From NCBI RefSeq assembly GCF_006517815.1, contig NZ_CP041198.1, positions 2,232,001 through 2,296,000 on the forward strand: a DNA stretch of 64,000 nucleotides, given 5' to 3'. The position numbers and the translations under genes were made by a program. The notes under the pieces were generated by a model that worked only from the letters and a program-made list of their open reading frames with translations, was not told the DNA's origin and made no database searches. Shown here piece after piece: positions 11,315 through 20,732 of this stretch; within the stretch, counting starts at the first letter, position 1; each line of letters opens with the position of its first letter. Source of the DNA: Pseudarthrobacter sp. NIBRBAC000502770 (GTDB lineage Bacteria > Actinomycetota > Actinomycetes > Actinomycetales > Micrococcaceae).

Positions 11315-12781
11315 CTACCTGCCGGCCAGGCTCAGCCGGATCTTGACCTCGGTGCCGCCGCCCTCACGGCGCTCCCACATAATCGTGCCGCCCAGCTCAC
11401 TGGTAACGAGGGTCCGGACGATCTGCAGGCCAAGGCCCTCCACGTGCGGTGTCTGCGGGAGTCCCACGCCGTCGTCGGCAATGGTCACCGTCAGCTCCTC
11501 ACCGTCCTCCCCTTCGGATCGGTCGGCCACGAGCCACACTGTGCCGGCCCTTCCTTCCAGGCCGTGCTCCACAGCATTGGTCACCAGTTCGTTGATGACC
11601 AGGGCCAGCGGAGTAGCAAGATCGCTTGGGAGTTCCCCGAAGCTGCCGGAGCGTTCAGTCCTGACCTGCTGCGAGGGGGAAGCCACTTCAGCGGACAGCC
11701 GGAACTGGCGCCCGATCAGTTCGTCGAAATCGACGCTTTGAGTCAGCCCCTGGGACAACGTCTCGTGGACCAGTGCAATGGTGGCCACCCGGCGCATCGC
11801 CTGCTCCAGGCCTTGCTTCGCTTCGTCGCTCACCATGCGCCGGGACTGCATCCGCAGCAACGCGGCCACGGTCTGCAGATTGTTCTTGACGCGGTGGTGG
11901 ATTTCGCGGATGGTCGCATCCTTGGTCACCAGCTCCATCTCACGCCGGCGCAGCTCTGAGACATCGCGGCAGAGGACCAACGCACCGAACCGCTGCTGCT
12001 CGTCGCGGAGCGGAATGGCCCGCAGGGACAGGCTCACCCCCCTGGACTCAATCTCGCTGCGCCAGGGCATGCGGCCGGTAACGACAAGCGGCAGGGTCTC
12101 GTCGACCAGCCGGCGGTCCTTGAGCAGGCCAGCGGTGACTTCAGCGAGCGAACGGCCTTCCAGGGATTCCCCGTCACCTAAGCGGCGAAAGGCTGAAACG
12201 CCGTTCGGGCTCGCGTACTGCACCACGCCGTCGGCATCCAGCCTGATCAGCCCGTCCCCGACGCGGGGGGCGCCGCGGCGGGATCCTGTGGGCGAGGCAA
12301 AGTCAGGCCACAGACCCAGCGTGCCCATCCGCAGGAGATCGTAGGCGCACTGCCGGTAGGTCAATTCCAGCCGCGACGGCATCCGTGAACTGGAGAGATC
12401 CATATGGGTGGTCACCACGGCCAGTGTCCTGCCGTTGCGCACCATGGGGACTGCCTCGACCCGCAGGGCCATCTCGCTGTTCCAGTTTGTCTCGCTGGAA
12501 CGCTCGATGGATCTGCTGTTCCATGCCTTGTCCACAAGCGGCTGCAGGTCCGAGCGGATGCCCTCACCAACGAAGTCGCTGTGGAATGCCGTGTGTGTGG
12601 TGGAAGGACGCACATGTGCCAGGGCAATGTAGCCAAGCTCCGGGTGGGGGAACCAGAGCGCAAGGTCGGCGAACGCAAGGTCCGCGACCATCTGCCAGTC
12701 CCCCACCAGGAGGTGCAGCCACTCAGCATCGCCAGGCCCGAAATCAGCGTGTTCCCTGATGGGGTCCGTAAAGATTGCCAC
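11315..12781 (-). CDS. pdtaS: Sensor histidine kinase of the PdtaS type
   Basis: 488 residues, soluble, with no membrane helix. Order: N-terminal GAF-like domain (to about 150), PAS domain (about 175-275, IRLDADGVVQYASPNG), HisKA_2 phosphoacceptor region with REIHHRVKNNLQTVAALLRM (His 295/296), then an HATPase_c domain (VINELVTNAVEHGL, IADDGVGLP, GLGLQIV). This matches M. tuberculosis PdtaS, which signals to the antiterminator PdtaR by phosphotransfer; no PdtaR gene is in the window. It starts 27 bases after the stop of the large glutamate dehydrogenase gene, so the two may be co-transcribed. Confidence 0.9.
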   Translation of the reverse strand: MAIFTDPIREHADFGPGDAEWLHLLVGDWQMVADLAFADLALWFPHPELGYIALAHVRPSTTHTAFHSDFVGEGIRSDLQPLVDKAWNSRSIERSSETNWNSEMALRVEAVPMVRNGRTLAVVTTHMDLSSSRMPSRLELTYRQCAYDLLRMGTLGLWPDFASPTGSRRGAPRVGDGLIRLDADGVVQYASPNGVSAFRRLGDGESLEGRSLAEVTAGLLKDRRLVDETLPLVVTGRMPWRSEIESRGVSLSLRAIPLRDEQQRFGALVLCRDVSELRRREMELVTKDATIREIHHRVKNNLQTVAALLRMQSRRMVSDEAKQGLEQAMRRVATIALVHETLSQGLTQSVDFDELIGRQFRLSAEVASPSQQVRTERSGSFGELPSDLATPLALVINELVTNAVEHGLEGRAGTVWLVADRSEGEDGEELTVTIADDGVGLPQTPHVEGLGLQIVRTLVTSELGGTIMWERREGGGTEVKIRLSLAGR

Positions 12782-12808
12782 TGCACCTCCAGTTGCGGCG
12801 CCGAAAAC

Positions 12809-15800
12809 CTAGCGCCGGACGATTGACCTCAAGAGCCTCAATGCTACCGACAGCGAGGCCATGTCGTCCGCCTCGAGCGCGTTCACCTCGTCGAACATGC
12901 TCTTTGCCCGGCCCAACTGCTCGGCGTTTTGTGCTTCCCAGTCCTTGAGCCGCGCGTCCGGCGACTCAGCCGTGGACGTGGCGTCCAGCACCGCCGTCGT
13001 CATATCCGACACCGTCGAGTACAGGTCATCGCGCAAGGCCGCCCGCGCCAATGCCTGCCACCGGTCCTGCCGTGGGAGGCTGCTGATCCGCTCAAGGAGT
13101 GAGTCCGCATGGAACCGGTTGAACACGGTGTAGTAGACCGCCGCAATGTCCTCCACCCGGTCCTTCCGGGAGCGGGCGATCTTGGCAATGTCCAGCAGCA
13201 CAAAGCTCTCGAACAGCTCGGCCCAGCGCAGCGCAAGGCCTTCGGGGAGTTCCCACTCCCGGCCCTTGGCCAGCCATGCCGCCACCCGCTCGCGGTCGTC
13301 CCCACGGAGGTAGTCCAACAGCCGGGCGCGCATTGGATCCATCAGCGGCTTGAACTCTGCCACAACCTCGGCGATGGGGCGAGAGACACTTTCCTGGCTC
13401 AAGAGCCAGCGGACTGCCCGGTCCAGGAGCCGCCGGATGTCCAGGTGCACAGTGCTCCAGTGCTCCGTTGGGAAGGATGCCGGCAGGCTGTTGAGCTCCG
13501 CCACCATGGCGTCGAGCTCGTACACCTCGCGAAGCGCCACGAATGCCTTGGCAACCGCTACCTCGCTGGCGGACGTTTCCTCCATGACCCGGAATGCGAA
13601 GGTGATGCCGCCGAGGTTGATCATGTCATTGGCCACCACCGTGGCGATGATTTCGCGCCGCAGCGGATGGGTGTCCAGCTCGGCGTCAAAACGCTCACGG
13701 AGCTGGTGCGGGAAGTAGGAACGCAGCGTGTCCCGGAACCAGGGGTCATCGGCAAGGTCGCTGTCCCTCAGGGCCGACGCCAGCTCGATCTTTGCGTAGG
13801 CGGCCAGCACCGACAGCTCCGGCGAGGTCAGTCCCTGGCCCTGCTGGAGCCGCTCCCGCAGGGTCTCCGTGGTGGGCAAGGCCTCCAGGTCGCGCTTCAG
13901 GTCGGCGCTTTTCTCCAGCCAGTCCATGAGCCGCTCGTAGCTCGGGCTCCATTCCGCCACGCGCGTCCGGTCGTTCAGGAGCAGGATGTTCTGGTCGATG
14001 TTGTCCTCGAGGACCAGGCGTCCCACTTCATCGGTCATGGCGGCAAGGAACTCTGCGCGTTCCGCGGCCGGCAGCTTGCCGGCCGCGACCATCCGGTCAA
14101 CGAAGATCTTGATGTTGACCTCGTGGTCGGAGCAGTCCACGCCGGCGGAGTTGTCTATGGCGTCGGTATTGAGGATGACGCCCTGCAGGGCTGCCTCAAT
14201 CCGGCCGCGCTGGGTCATTCCCAGGTTCCCGCCTTCGCCCACTACCTTGACCCGCAGGTCGCGGCCGTTGACCCGGATGGCATCGTTGGCTTTGTCGCCC
14301 ACGGAAGCGTTGGACTCGGACGACGCCTTGACGTAGGTCCCGATTCCGCCGTTGTAAAGCAGGTCGGCCGGCGCCAGCAGGATGGCACGCAGGAGCTCGG
14401 GCGGGCTAAGCTCTGCGGTTTCCGCCGGGATCCCCAGGGCGGCCCGGACCTGCGGCGACACGGGAATGGACTTGGCCTGGCGGGCGAAGACACCGCCGCC
14501 TTCACTGATCAGCGACTTGTCGTAGTCGTCCCAGGAGGACCTGGGGAGGTTGAACAGCCTCTGCCGCTCCGCAAACGAGGATTCCTCGTCAGGATTGGGG
14601 TCCAGGAAGATGTGGCGGTGGTCAAAGGCCGCCAACAGGCGGATGTGCCGGGAGAGCAGCATCCCGTTCCCGAACACGTCACCGGACATGTCCCCCACGC
14701 CAACGACGGTGAAGGGTTCTCTCTGGGTGTCCAGGTCCAGCTCGCTGAAGTGGCGCTTCACCGATTCCCAGGCACCGCGGGCGGTGATGCCCATGGCCTT
14801 GTGGTCGTATCCCACGGAACCGCCGGAGGCAAAAGCGTCCCCCAGCCAGAAGCCGTACTCCGCCGACAGCCCGTTGGCGATGTCCGAGAAAGTAGCCGTG
14901 CCCTTGTCTGCCGCGACCACCAGGTAGGAGTCGTCGTCGTCATGCCGGACAACGTTCGACGGCGGCACAAGCCGCTCGCCGTCACCTTCAGTCAGGAGGT
15001 TGTCAGTGAGGTCCAGCAACCCGCGGATGAATGTCTTGTAGCTTTCCACGCCTTCCGCCATCCACGCCGCCCTGTCCGTGGAAGGGTCCGGGAGCTGCTT
15101 GGCGAAGAAGCCGCCCTTGGCCCCCGTGGGCACGATGACGGCGTTTTTGACAGTCTGTGCCTTGACCAGGCCCAGGACCTCGGTGCGGAAGTCCTCCCGC
15201 CGGTCGGACCAGCGGAGCCCGCCGCGGGCCACCTTGCCGAACCGAAGGTGCACACCCTCGACCCGGGGTGCGTAAACCCAGATTTCGAACATGGGCCGGG
15301 GGAACGGCAGGCCTTCGATCCGGGCCGGATCGAGCTTGAAGCTCAGGTGCGGCTTGTCCTGGTAGAAGTTGGTCCTCAGGGTTGCCTCGATGAGGTTCAC
15401 GAAGGTGCGCAGCACCCGGTCAGCATCAAGGGTGGCGACCTTTTCGATGGACGCTGCCAGTTCCTGCCGCACGGACGCCTGCGTCTCAGCGCGCTCAGTC
15501 TCACCGAGGGAGGGGTCGAAGCGGGCGGCGAAGAGCGCGGTCAGACCCCTGGTGACATCGGGGTTGGCAAGGAGCGTGTCCGCCATGAAGCCGAAGGAGC
15601 TGCTGTTGCCCATTTGGCGCATGTAGCGGGCGTAGGCCCGCAGGACCGTGATCTGCCGCCAGTGCAGGCCTTCGCGCAGCACCAGGCGGTCGAAGTTGTC
15701 CGATTCCGCGGCACCGGTGACTGCCGCGCCGAAGGAGTCGGCAAGAAGGCCGCCAGTAGTCAGCGGATCGACTCCCGCCGGGTACTTCAGGCCCAGGTCG

Positions 15801-17662
15801 TAGAGGAAGAAGTCCCGGTGGTCTGCTGTTTCGATTTCAAAGGGCCGCTCGTCCAGGACCTCAAGGCCAAGGTTGTGGAAGAACGGCAGGATCTGGCTCA
15901 GGCTCTTGGGCTCCAGCATGTAGAGCTTGACCCGGGCATCCTCCTCAAGTGTTGCCCCTGCACCTTCGGGAAGGTACACGTGCACACCGGGACGGTCCTG
16001 CCTCTCGCCGGTGTTCCGCTCTGCAGCGGCCCCGTACTTTTCGAACCGCGCGATGTCTTCGAGGGCATCCTCGACTTCATAGTCCACCCGGTAGCTGGCC
16101 GGGAAGGCCTCGGCCCAGGTCGCTGCGAGTTCCTTGGCCTCGGCCGCGTCGCGGCCCTCGCGCAGGACCTCCGCGATGCCTTCACTCCACGACCTGGCCG
16201 CCCGGACCAGCCGCTTCTCCAGCTCGTCGCTGTTGACGTGGCTTACATCGGCATCCTTGGGCAGCCGGATCCGGAAGAACAGCCGCGCAAGTGCCGATTC
16301 AGTCATGCGGGCTTCATAGTCGATGGAGACTGCCTGGAAGGTTTCGCGCAGTTCCTGTTCGATGCGGAGCCTGACGTTGGTGGTGTACCTGTCCCGGGGA
16401 AGGTAGACCACGGCAGACATGAACCGGCCGTAGATATCGGGCCTCAGGAACAGCCGGGTGCGGCGTCGTTCCTGCAGTTTCTGGATTCCAAAGGCGGTCG
16501 CGGCGAGATCGGGGATTTCGATCTGGAAGAGTTCGTCGCGGGGGTACGTTTCCAGGATTCCCAGGAGGTCCTTGCCGGAATGCGAGTCAGGCGGGAAACC
16601 TGCGTTCTGCAGCACCGCGTCCACCTTTTCCCTGACGATGGGAATGTCGCGGACGGAACCCGCGTAGGCGCTGGTGGCGAAGAGCCCGATGAAGCGGCGT
16701 TCACCGTTGACGTTCCCGGCGGCGTCGAAGCTCTTGATGCCAATGTAATCAAGGTAGGCGGACCGGTGAACCGTGGACCGCGAGTTGGCCTTGGTGATCA
16801 CGAGGGCGCGCTTCTCCCGGGCCTTTTTGCGGCCGGTGTCGGTGAGGTGCTGGATGTGGGGCGAATCCGCGGATGCCCGGAGCAGGCCGAGGCCGCTGTC
16901 CTCGCGCAGTTCGAGGACGTCTTCGCCGTCAACGTTGAGCAGGTCGTATTCGCGGTAGCCAAGGAACGTGAAGTTCCCGTCGTCGAGCCAGCGGAGCAGG
17001 TCCTTGGCCTGCCGCAGTTCGGCAATTTGGGCGGAGTTGGCCACCCGGTCCAGGCTCTCGGCGATCTCCAGCGCTTTTTGGCGCATCCTGGGCCAGTCCT
17101 CGACGGCCGCCCGGACGTCGTTCAGGACACGGGTGAGGCCCGCGAGCAGTGCGGCCTTGGCTTCGTCGGAGATGCGGTGGATTTCGACGGCGATCCAGGA
17201 CTCCATGTGCGAGGCATTTTCACCCTGCGCAATGAGGTGGGAGAGGTTCGGCATCGCTGCCGTGTCACCACTTGAAATGCCCAGGTGCGTGGGAACCCTG
17301 TTGACCTTGACCAGTTCGCCGCTTTCCCGGTTCCTGGTGGCGACAAAGAGCGGATGGACTACCAGCCTGATGGCGGCATGCTGGCGGACAAGCTCGGCGT
17401 TGACGGAGTCGACAAGGAACGGCATGTCATCGGTGACAACAAAGACAACGCTGCTGTCTTCTTCGTCGACGATCGATACCTTTGCCTGCCCGGGCTGCCG
17501 GATGGATGCCGCCCGGCGATGCTCAGCGGCGCGCGCCTCCAGGACATTCCGGGGGTAGCTTCGGGCATCTTCCTCAGCCAGGTGCTGGTAGTAGTCCCCC
17601 ATGAAGCCTTCAAAGCCTTCAATGGACAGGGGCTGGTCCTCCACACTGGATCCAGACGACAT
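12809..17662 (-). CDS. gdh: NAD-specific glutamate dehydrogenase, 180-kDa class
   Basis: About 1617 residues, the usual size of the L-GDH180 class, which oxidises glutamate to 2-oxoglutarate and ammonia with NAD. The N-terminal half is the long regulatory region (FVVTDDMPFLVDSVNAEL, LRWLDDGNFTFLGYREYD). The catalytic part holds FGKVARGGLRWSDRREDFRT, the lysine-bearing VPTGAKGGFFAKQ, GVGDMSGDVFGNGML and KVVGEGGNLGMTQRGRIEA. The open frame reaches 17788, but the ATG at 17662 has GGAGG eight bases ahead and avoids overlapping the upstream gene, so I use it. It follows the TadZ-like gene by 55 bases and precedes pdtaS by 27. Confidence 0.93.
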   Translation of the reverse strand: MSSGSSVEDQPLSIEGFEGFMGDYYQHLAEEDARSYPRNVLEARAAEHRRAASIRQPGQAKVSIVDEEDSSVVFVVTDDMPFLVDSVNAELVRQHAAIRLVVHPLFVATRNRESGELVKVNRVPTHLGISSGDTAAMPNLSHLIAQGENASHMESWIAVEIHRISDEAKAALLAGLTRVLNDVRAAVEDWPRMRQKALEIAESLDRVANSAQIAELRQAKDLLRWLDDGNFTFLGYREYDLLNVDGEDVLELREDSGLGLLRASADSPHIQHLTDTGRKKAREKRALVITKANSRSTVHRSAYLDYIGIKSFDAAGNVNGERRFIGLFATSAYAGSVRDIPIVREKVDAVLQNAGFPPDSHSGKDLLGILETYPRDELFQIEIPDLAATAFGIQKLQERRRTRLFLRPDIYGRFMSAVVYLPRDRYTTNVRLRIEQELRETFQAVSIDYEARMTESALARLFFRIRLPKDADVSHVNSDELEKRLVRAARSWSEGIAEVLREGRDAAEAKELAATWAEAFPASYRVDYEVEDALEDIARFEKYGAAAERNTGERQDRPGVHVYLPEGAGATLEEDARVKLYMLEPKSLSQILPFFHNLGLEVLDERPFEIETADHRDFFLYDLGLKYPAGVDPLTTGGLLADSFGAAVTGAAESDNFDRLVLREGLHWRQITVLRAYARYMRQMGNSSSFGFMADTLLANPDVTRGLTALFAARFDPSLGETERAETQASVRQELAASIEKVATLDADRVLRTFVNLIEATLRTNFYQDKPHLSFKLDPARIEGLPFPRPMFEIWVYAPRVEGVHLRFGKVARGGLRWSDRREDFRTEVLGLVKAQTVKNAVIVPTGAKGGFFAKQLPDPSTDRAAWMAEGVESYKTFIRGLLDLTDNLLTEGDGERLVPPSNVVRHDDDDSYLVVAADKGTATFSDIANGLSAEYGFWLGDAFASGGSVGYDHKAMGITARGAWESVKRHFSELDLDTQREPFTVVGVGDMSGDVFGNGMLLSRHIRLLAAFDHRHIFLDPNPDEESSFAERQRLFNLPRSSWDDYDKSLISEGGGVFARQAKSIPVSPQVRAALGIPAETAELSPPELLRAILLAPADLLYNGGIGTYVKASSESNASVGDKANDAIRVNGRDLRVKVVGEGGNLGMTQRGRIEAALQGVILNTDAIDNSAGVDCSDHEVNIKIFVDRMVAAGKLPAAERAEFLAAMTDEVGRLVLEDNIDQNILLLNDRTRVAEWSPSYERLMDWLEKSADLKRDLEALPTTETLRERLQQGQGLTSPELSVLAAYAKIELASALRDSDLADDPWFRDTLRSYFPHQLRERFDAELDTHPLRREIIATVVANDMINLGGITFAFRVMEETSASEVAVAKAFVALREVYELDAMVAELNSLPASFPTEHWSTVHLDIRRLLDRAVRWLLSQESVSRPIAEVVAEFKPLMDPMRARLLDYLRGDDRERVAAWLAKGREWELPEGLALRWAELFESFVLLDIAKIARSRKDRVEDIAAVYYTVFNRFHADSLLERISSLPRQDRWQALARAALRDDLYSTVSDMTTAVLDATSTAESPDARLKDWEAQNAEQLGRAKSMFDEVNALEADDMASLSVALRLLRSIVRR

Positions 17663-17717
17663 CAACAACGCCTCCATTAGAGATATTCGCTGCACCCTTG
17701 CAGCTCTTATGGCGAGC

Positions 17718-19022
17718 CTAGTCCTTTGCCCTTCGCCGTGGTGTGGAAGAAAATACAGATGATCTCGATTTTCGCTGGTCGGGTGCACAAACGAGATCGC
17801 GGATCGCGTGTCTCAGCGCCGAGTCCGGAGAAGCTTCAAGCAGTAAGGACCCCGCCAGGAGTGCGGCGTCTGCGGCGGCGGCATCGTAGGGCAGGAAAGC
17901 CTTGAGCTCCGATGCCGGGCCGTAGCGTTCCCAGGCGTCCCGCAACTGGCGTTCGGGCGCCCTCCCCACGGAGGACGCCCGCACCTTGTTCATCACGACA
18001 GTCGGCGACGCCTGCGGCACGGCGCCCTCCAGTTCCGCCAGGGCGCGCACCATCCGGGGTACGCCTACAGGATCGGCAGCGCCAATGGCGTACACGGAGT
18101 CGGCAAGCTCCAGCGGACGCAGGGTGGCCGCATTCCGCCGCGGCGCCATGGTGTCAAAGCTAAGTTCTTCATCGGCCTCGAGGCAGAAGCCGGTGTCCAC
18201 CACCACAACCTCCGCGATCTGCCGGGCCCGTTCAAGGACGAGCGCCAAGGCAGTGGCCCTCAGTTCCGTCCAACGATCGGCCCGGGTTATGCCCGTCAGC
18301 ACCCGGAACGTCCCGGACGCCGTGGCAACCGTGGCGGCCACCTTCCGGAGGGCGTCCGAGTCCAGCAGGCCCTGGTCTGCAAGCCGGCACGCCTGGGCAA
18401 GTCCGGCTGACTCGTCCAGAAGTCCCAGCACCGCGGCGACGCTGGCCCCGTAGGTATCGGCGTCGACCAGCAGGACGTCCCGGCCATCGGCAGCCATCTC
18501 CCCGGCAATGTTCACGGCGACTGTGGTCCGGCCGGGCGACCCGGCAGGACCCCATACAACGATCAACTCGCCGGAGGGGTGGCCCTCCGCGTCGGCATCG
18601 GGCTGCACTGGGTCCGCGGCCAGGGCCGCCCCGGTGTCAGCGGCCGCACTCAGGTTGGCGGGCCGGGCCGCACCGGTCAGCTGGGCGACGGCGTCGGCGA
18701 TGCGCTCCGAAAGCTCCGCGGCCTCCACGCTTGCCAGGGTCGAGGCCACACCAATCTTCCGGAGCCGGGCTGCCTCGTCGGCATCGCCCGTCAGCGCAAT
18801 GACCGCCACGCCGACAGCCCCAAGGCGGTCGACGAGGGAAGCTGTCAGGCCCTCGGACCCCTCGGCAATGACGGCAGCCCGTGCCAGTCCGCTTTGACAG
18901 GCCGCAAGAAGCTCGGGAAGTTCCGTACACCTCCGAACCACCGTAACGGGTCCGTGGAGCCTTTCGAGGCCGCCCACCAGATCCTCCTGGCGCTGGCCTA
19001 CGGTCACCACCGGGATACTCAT
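17718..19022 (-). CDS. TadZ/CpaE-like P-loop ATPase
   Basis: 434 residues. An N-terminal receiver-like region with weak conservation (about 1-125) is followed by a ParA/MinD-type ATPase with a deviant Walker A, WGPAGSPGRTTVAVNIA, where the usual GKGG is replaced by GSPGRTT, and LLVDADTYGASVAAVLGL, then VVVVDTGFCLE. CpaE/TadZ proteins place pilus or secretion machinery at the pole. The start at 19022 makes an ATGA overlap with the SAF-domain gene, so the two are coupled. No CpaF, TadB, TadC or pilin gene is present here. Confidence 0.8.
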   Translation of the reverse strand: MSIPVVTVGQRQEDLVGGLERLHGPVTVVRRCTELPELLAACQSGLARAAVIAEGSEGLTASLVDRLGAVGVAVIALTGDADEAARLRKIGVASTLASVEAAELSERIADAVAQLTGAARPANLSAAADTGAALAADPVQPDADAEGHPSGELIVVWGPAGSPGRTTVAVNIAGEMAADGRDVLLVDADTYGASVAAVLGLLDESAGLAQACRLADQGLLDSDALRKVAATVATASGTFRVLTGITRADRWTELRATALALVLERARQIAEVVVVDTGFCLEADEELSFDTMAPRRNAATLRPLELADSVYAIGAADPVGVPRMVRALAELEGAVPQASPTVVMNKVRASSVGRAPERQLRDAWERYGPASELKAFLPYDAAAADAALLAGSLLLEASPDSALRHAIRDLVCAPDQRKSRSSVFSSTPRRRAKD

Positions 19023-19660
19023 CGGACGCCGCCCGGGTTCCACACAACGGATATTTTCGCGTCATTGGCCTGCGCACCCAGCAGCGCCGGCATCTGCTTA
19101 TCCTCCACCAGGACCATCAGCACCGTCGTCTTGGACGAGCCGAGGGCAGTTGAGCCTGTGGTGACCTCAGCAATTTCGGCTCCGGGAAGGATGAGCTTCG
19201 GCTCGCTGAATCCGTTCTTGGCATCAGGTTGCGCCACCCAGACGTCAACCCTGGCGCCGGCAGTTGCCTGGGACGGCAAAGTCTGCGTGATGTTCAGGGC
19301 AACGGGCTTTCGGTCCAGCCGGTCCGCACCGCCAACGCTTGCTTTGGCGACCAACTGGTCCTTTCCAATCCGCTGCACGGCGACAACATCCTTCGGCAGG
19401 CCTTCTGCTGCGGTGATGTAGTGCTGTTCCGTATCACCCAGGCGCACTTTGGCGCGGACAACGTTCTCCGGAGTCAGCCGCTCCCCCACAGCAATGCCGT
19501 CCCTGGCAGCGAAGACCTCTGTGGTGCGGTCGGCACTCCCCACCAGGAAGGTAACGCCTGCGACAGACACCAAGACCAGAAGAACGCCCACCAGCAGCCG
19601 CGGATCCTTCCAGGATGGGCGCTTCAACCGTGGTGCAGTGGCGCTTGAATCTGGAACCAT
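19019..19660 (-). CDS. SAF-domain, CpaB/RcpC-like membrane-anchored protein
   Basis: 213 residues: a short basic cytoplasmic start, one membrane helix (LLVGVLLVLVSVAGVTFLVG, about 22-41), then a SAF domain (VFAARDGIAVGERLTPENV, DVVAVQRIGKDQLVAKASV) and an extracytoplasmic tail with ATAGARVDVWVAQPD, as in CpaB/RcpC. CpaB proteins take part in Flp/Tad pilus assembly in the periplasm or wall. It is the first gene of a leftward run SAF, TadZ, possibly gdh and pdtaS, and is divergent from the excisionase-type DNA-binding gene. Confidence 0.75.
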   Translation of the reverse strand: MVPDSSATAPRLKRPSWKDPRLLVGVLLVLVSVAGVTFLVGSADRTTEVFAARDGIAVGERLTPENVVRAKVRLGDTEQHYITAAEGLPKDVVAVQRIGKDQLVAKASVGGADRLDRKPVALNITQTLPSQATAGARVDVWVAQPDAKNGFSEPKLILPGAEIAEVTTGSTALGSSKTTVLMVLVEDKQMPALLGAQANDAKISVVWNPGGVR

Positions 19661-19786
19661 ACCGCTCTCCCCCTAGGTTTACGGACCTGCCGGTTCTGGC
19701 CGGACTCCTCATTGTTACCGCCAGGCCCGGGGAACAAAAGTCATTTACTCAAATAGTGATCATCTGTGGAAAACAGGCACAAATGA

Positions 19787-19801
19787 TGCCAGATGATGGC
19801 A
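19787..19801. promoter_or_regulatory. Candidate operator, TGCCA-N5-TGGCA
   Basis: An inverted repeat TGCCA GATGA TGGCA ends ten bases before the ATG of the DNA-binding gene, in the divergent region it shares with the SAF-domain gene. Short inverted repeats occur by chance, so autoregulation is only a suggestion. Confidence 0.25.
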
Positions 19802-19811
19802 AAATGGATCC

Positions 19812-20027
19812 ATGCCAAGGTTCCTCACGCTCGCGGATGTCGCTGAGCAGCTCCAGATCAACTCCCCCGCCGCTTATGCCTTGGTCCGCAGCGGTGAGTT
19901 GAAGGCCATCCAGGTGGGCGGCCGCGGGCAGTGGCGTGTGGAAGAAAAGATGCTGGAGCAGTACATCGAGGAACGCTATGCCGAGGCCAGCCGCATGATC
20001 CAGGAGTCACGCTCCAAGTCGGTGTAA
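19812..20027 (+). CDS. Excisionase-type (AlpA/BldC-like) winged-helix DNA-binding protein
   Basis: 71 residues. LTLADVAEQLQINSPAAYAL is a MerR/excisionase helix-turn-helix, followed by VRSGELKAIQVGGRGQWRV, the wing, and a helical tail EQYIEERYAEASRMIQE. The G-x-L-x-A-x-x-V-G-x-x-x-x-W-R pattern is typical of this superfamily. There is no phage or integrase gene nearby, so it is probably a chromosomal regulator, not a true excisionase. No good ribosome-binding site precedes the ATG, so it may be leaderless. Its neighbours are the SAF/TadZ pair (divergent) and a 187-aa unknown (convergent, five bases between the stops). Confidence 0.8.
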   Translation: MPRFLTLADVAEQLQINSPAAYALVRSGELKAIQVGGRGQWRVEEKMLEQYIEERYAEASRMIQESRSKSV

Positions 20028-20032
20028 CACCG

Positions 20033-20596
20033 CTACACTGAACCGGCCTTGGGTGACCTGATCATCGCCAGGGCGGTGAAAGGAATGACTGACACCTGGC
20101 CCACGCTGTGGGTCCTCCGGGCCTCCCCCGGACTGACCACTGCCAGGTCGATGTAGTCCCCGCCAACCCGGTCGATAACCCCCGTCAGCCGTCCGGCCCC
20201 ACCATCGATCGTCACAGTCACTTCCGCCCGGTCGCGCGCCAGCGCCCGGAGGGAATGCGCCAGTCCCAGCGCCCGGCGGACTGCTGAACTCTCCGGCCGG
20301 ACATGCCTGCCGAGACCCACGTATCGCGCTGCAGCCGCATAGGGAACCAGCACCTGATGCCGGTCTTCATCCAGGACCAGGGCATCCGCCCCGACGTGGG
20401 TCAGTTCACCCGCCGCAGACTCGCCGCACAGCAGATGGACCCCGATCCTGCAGCCGAGAACTGCCCGCAGCCTGTCTTCGAGCCGCAGGCCAACCATCTC
20501 GGCCCGTGTCCGCTCACCGACCTCGGCGTCGAGCGCCAGCCGATCGGCCTCCGCGAGCTGGCTTTCCATGTCATTGAAGAGGGCATCCCAGCGCAT
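20033..20596 (-). CDS. Conserved actinobacterial protein of unknown function
   Basis: 187 residues from MRWDALFNDMESQLAEADRL. The frame is open to 21100, but that part lies antisense to the LysM gene, so I start at the ATG at 20596. The N-terminal third is acidic and helical. The rest is beta-rich with turns such as LTHVGADALVLDEDRHQVLV, VTIDGGAGRLTGVIDRVGGD and VSVIPFTALAMIRS, resembling small barrel proteins of actinobacteria that lie near secA. No enzymatic motif is visible. Confidence 0.7.
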   Translation of the reverse strand: MRWDALFNDMESQLAEADRLALDAEVGERTRAEMVGLRLEDRLRAVLGCRIGVHLLCGESAAGELTHVGADALVLDEDRHQVLVPYAAAARYVGLGRHVRPESSAVRRALGLAHSLRALARDRAEVTVTIDGGAGRLTGVIDRVGGDYIDLAVVSPGEARRTHSVGQVSVIPFTALAMIRSPKAGSV

Positions 20597-20732
20597 CCCG
20601 CCAGCGTAGGATGCGCTGCGCCGCCAGTCAACGCGCATACTTTTCATTCCAAGTCTGGACAAACCTCGTCCAAGCGGTTCAAACTGAACCAAACAACATC
20701 TAATTGCATCAAACAGATCCAAAGGCGGAAAA

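Noticed and set aside
13109..17275. A 1388-codon open frame on the plus strand
   Set aside because: It is antisense to NAD-glutamate dehydrogenase, which has many conserved motifs. The sequence is rich in Val, Gly and His with no domain, as expected from the complement of a high-GC gene.
19812..20027. Excisionase-like gene as a sign of an integrated element
   Set aside because: There is no integrase, attachment repeat or change of gene style around it; this family also serves as chromosomal regulators.
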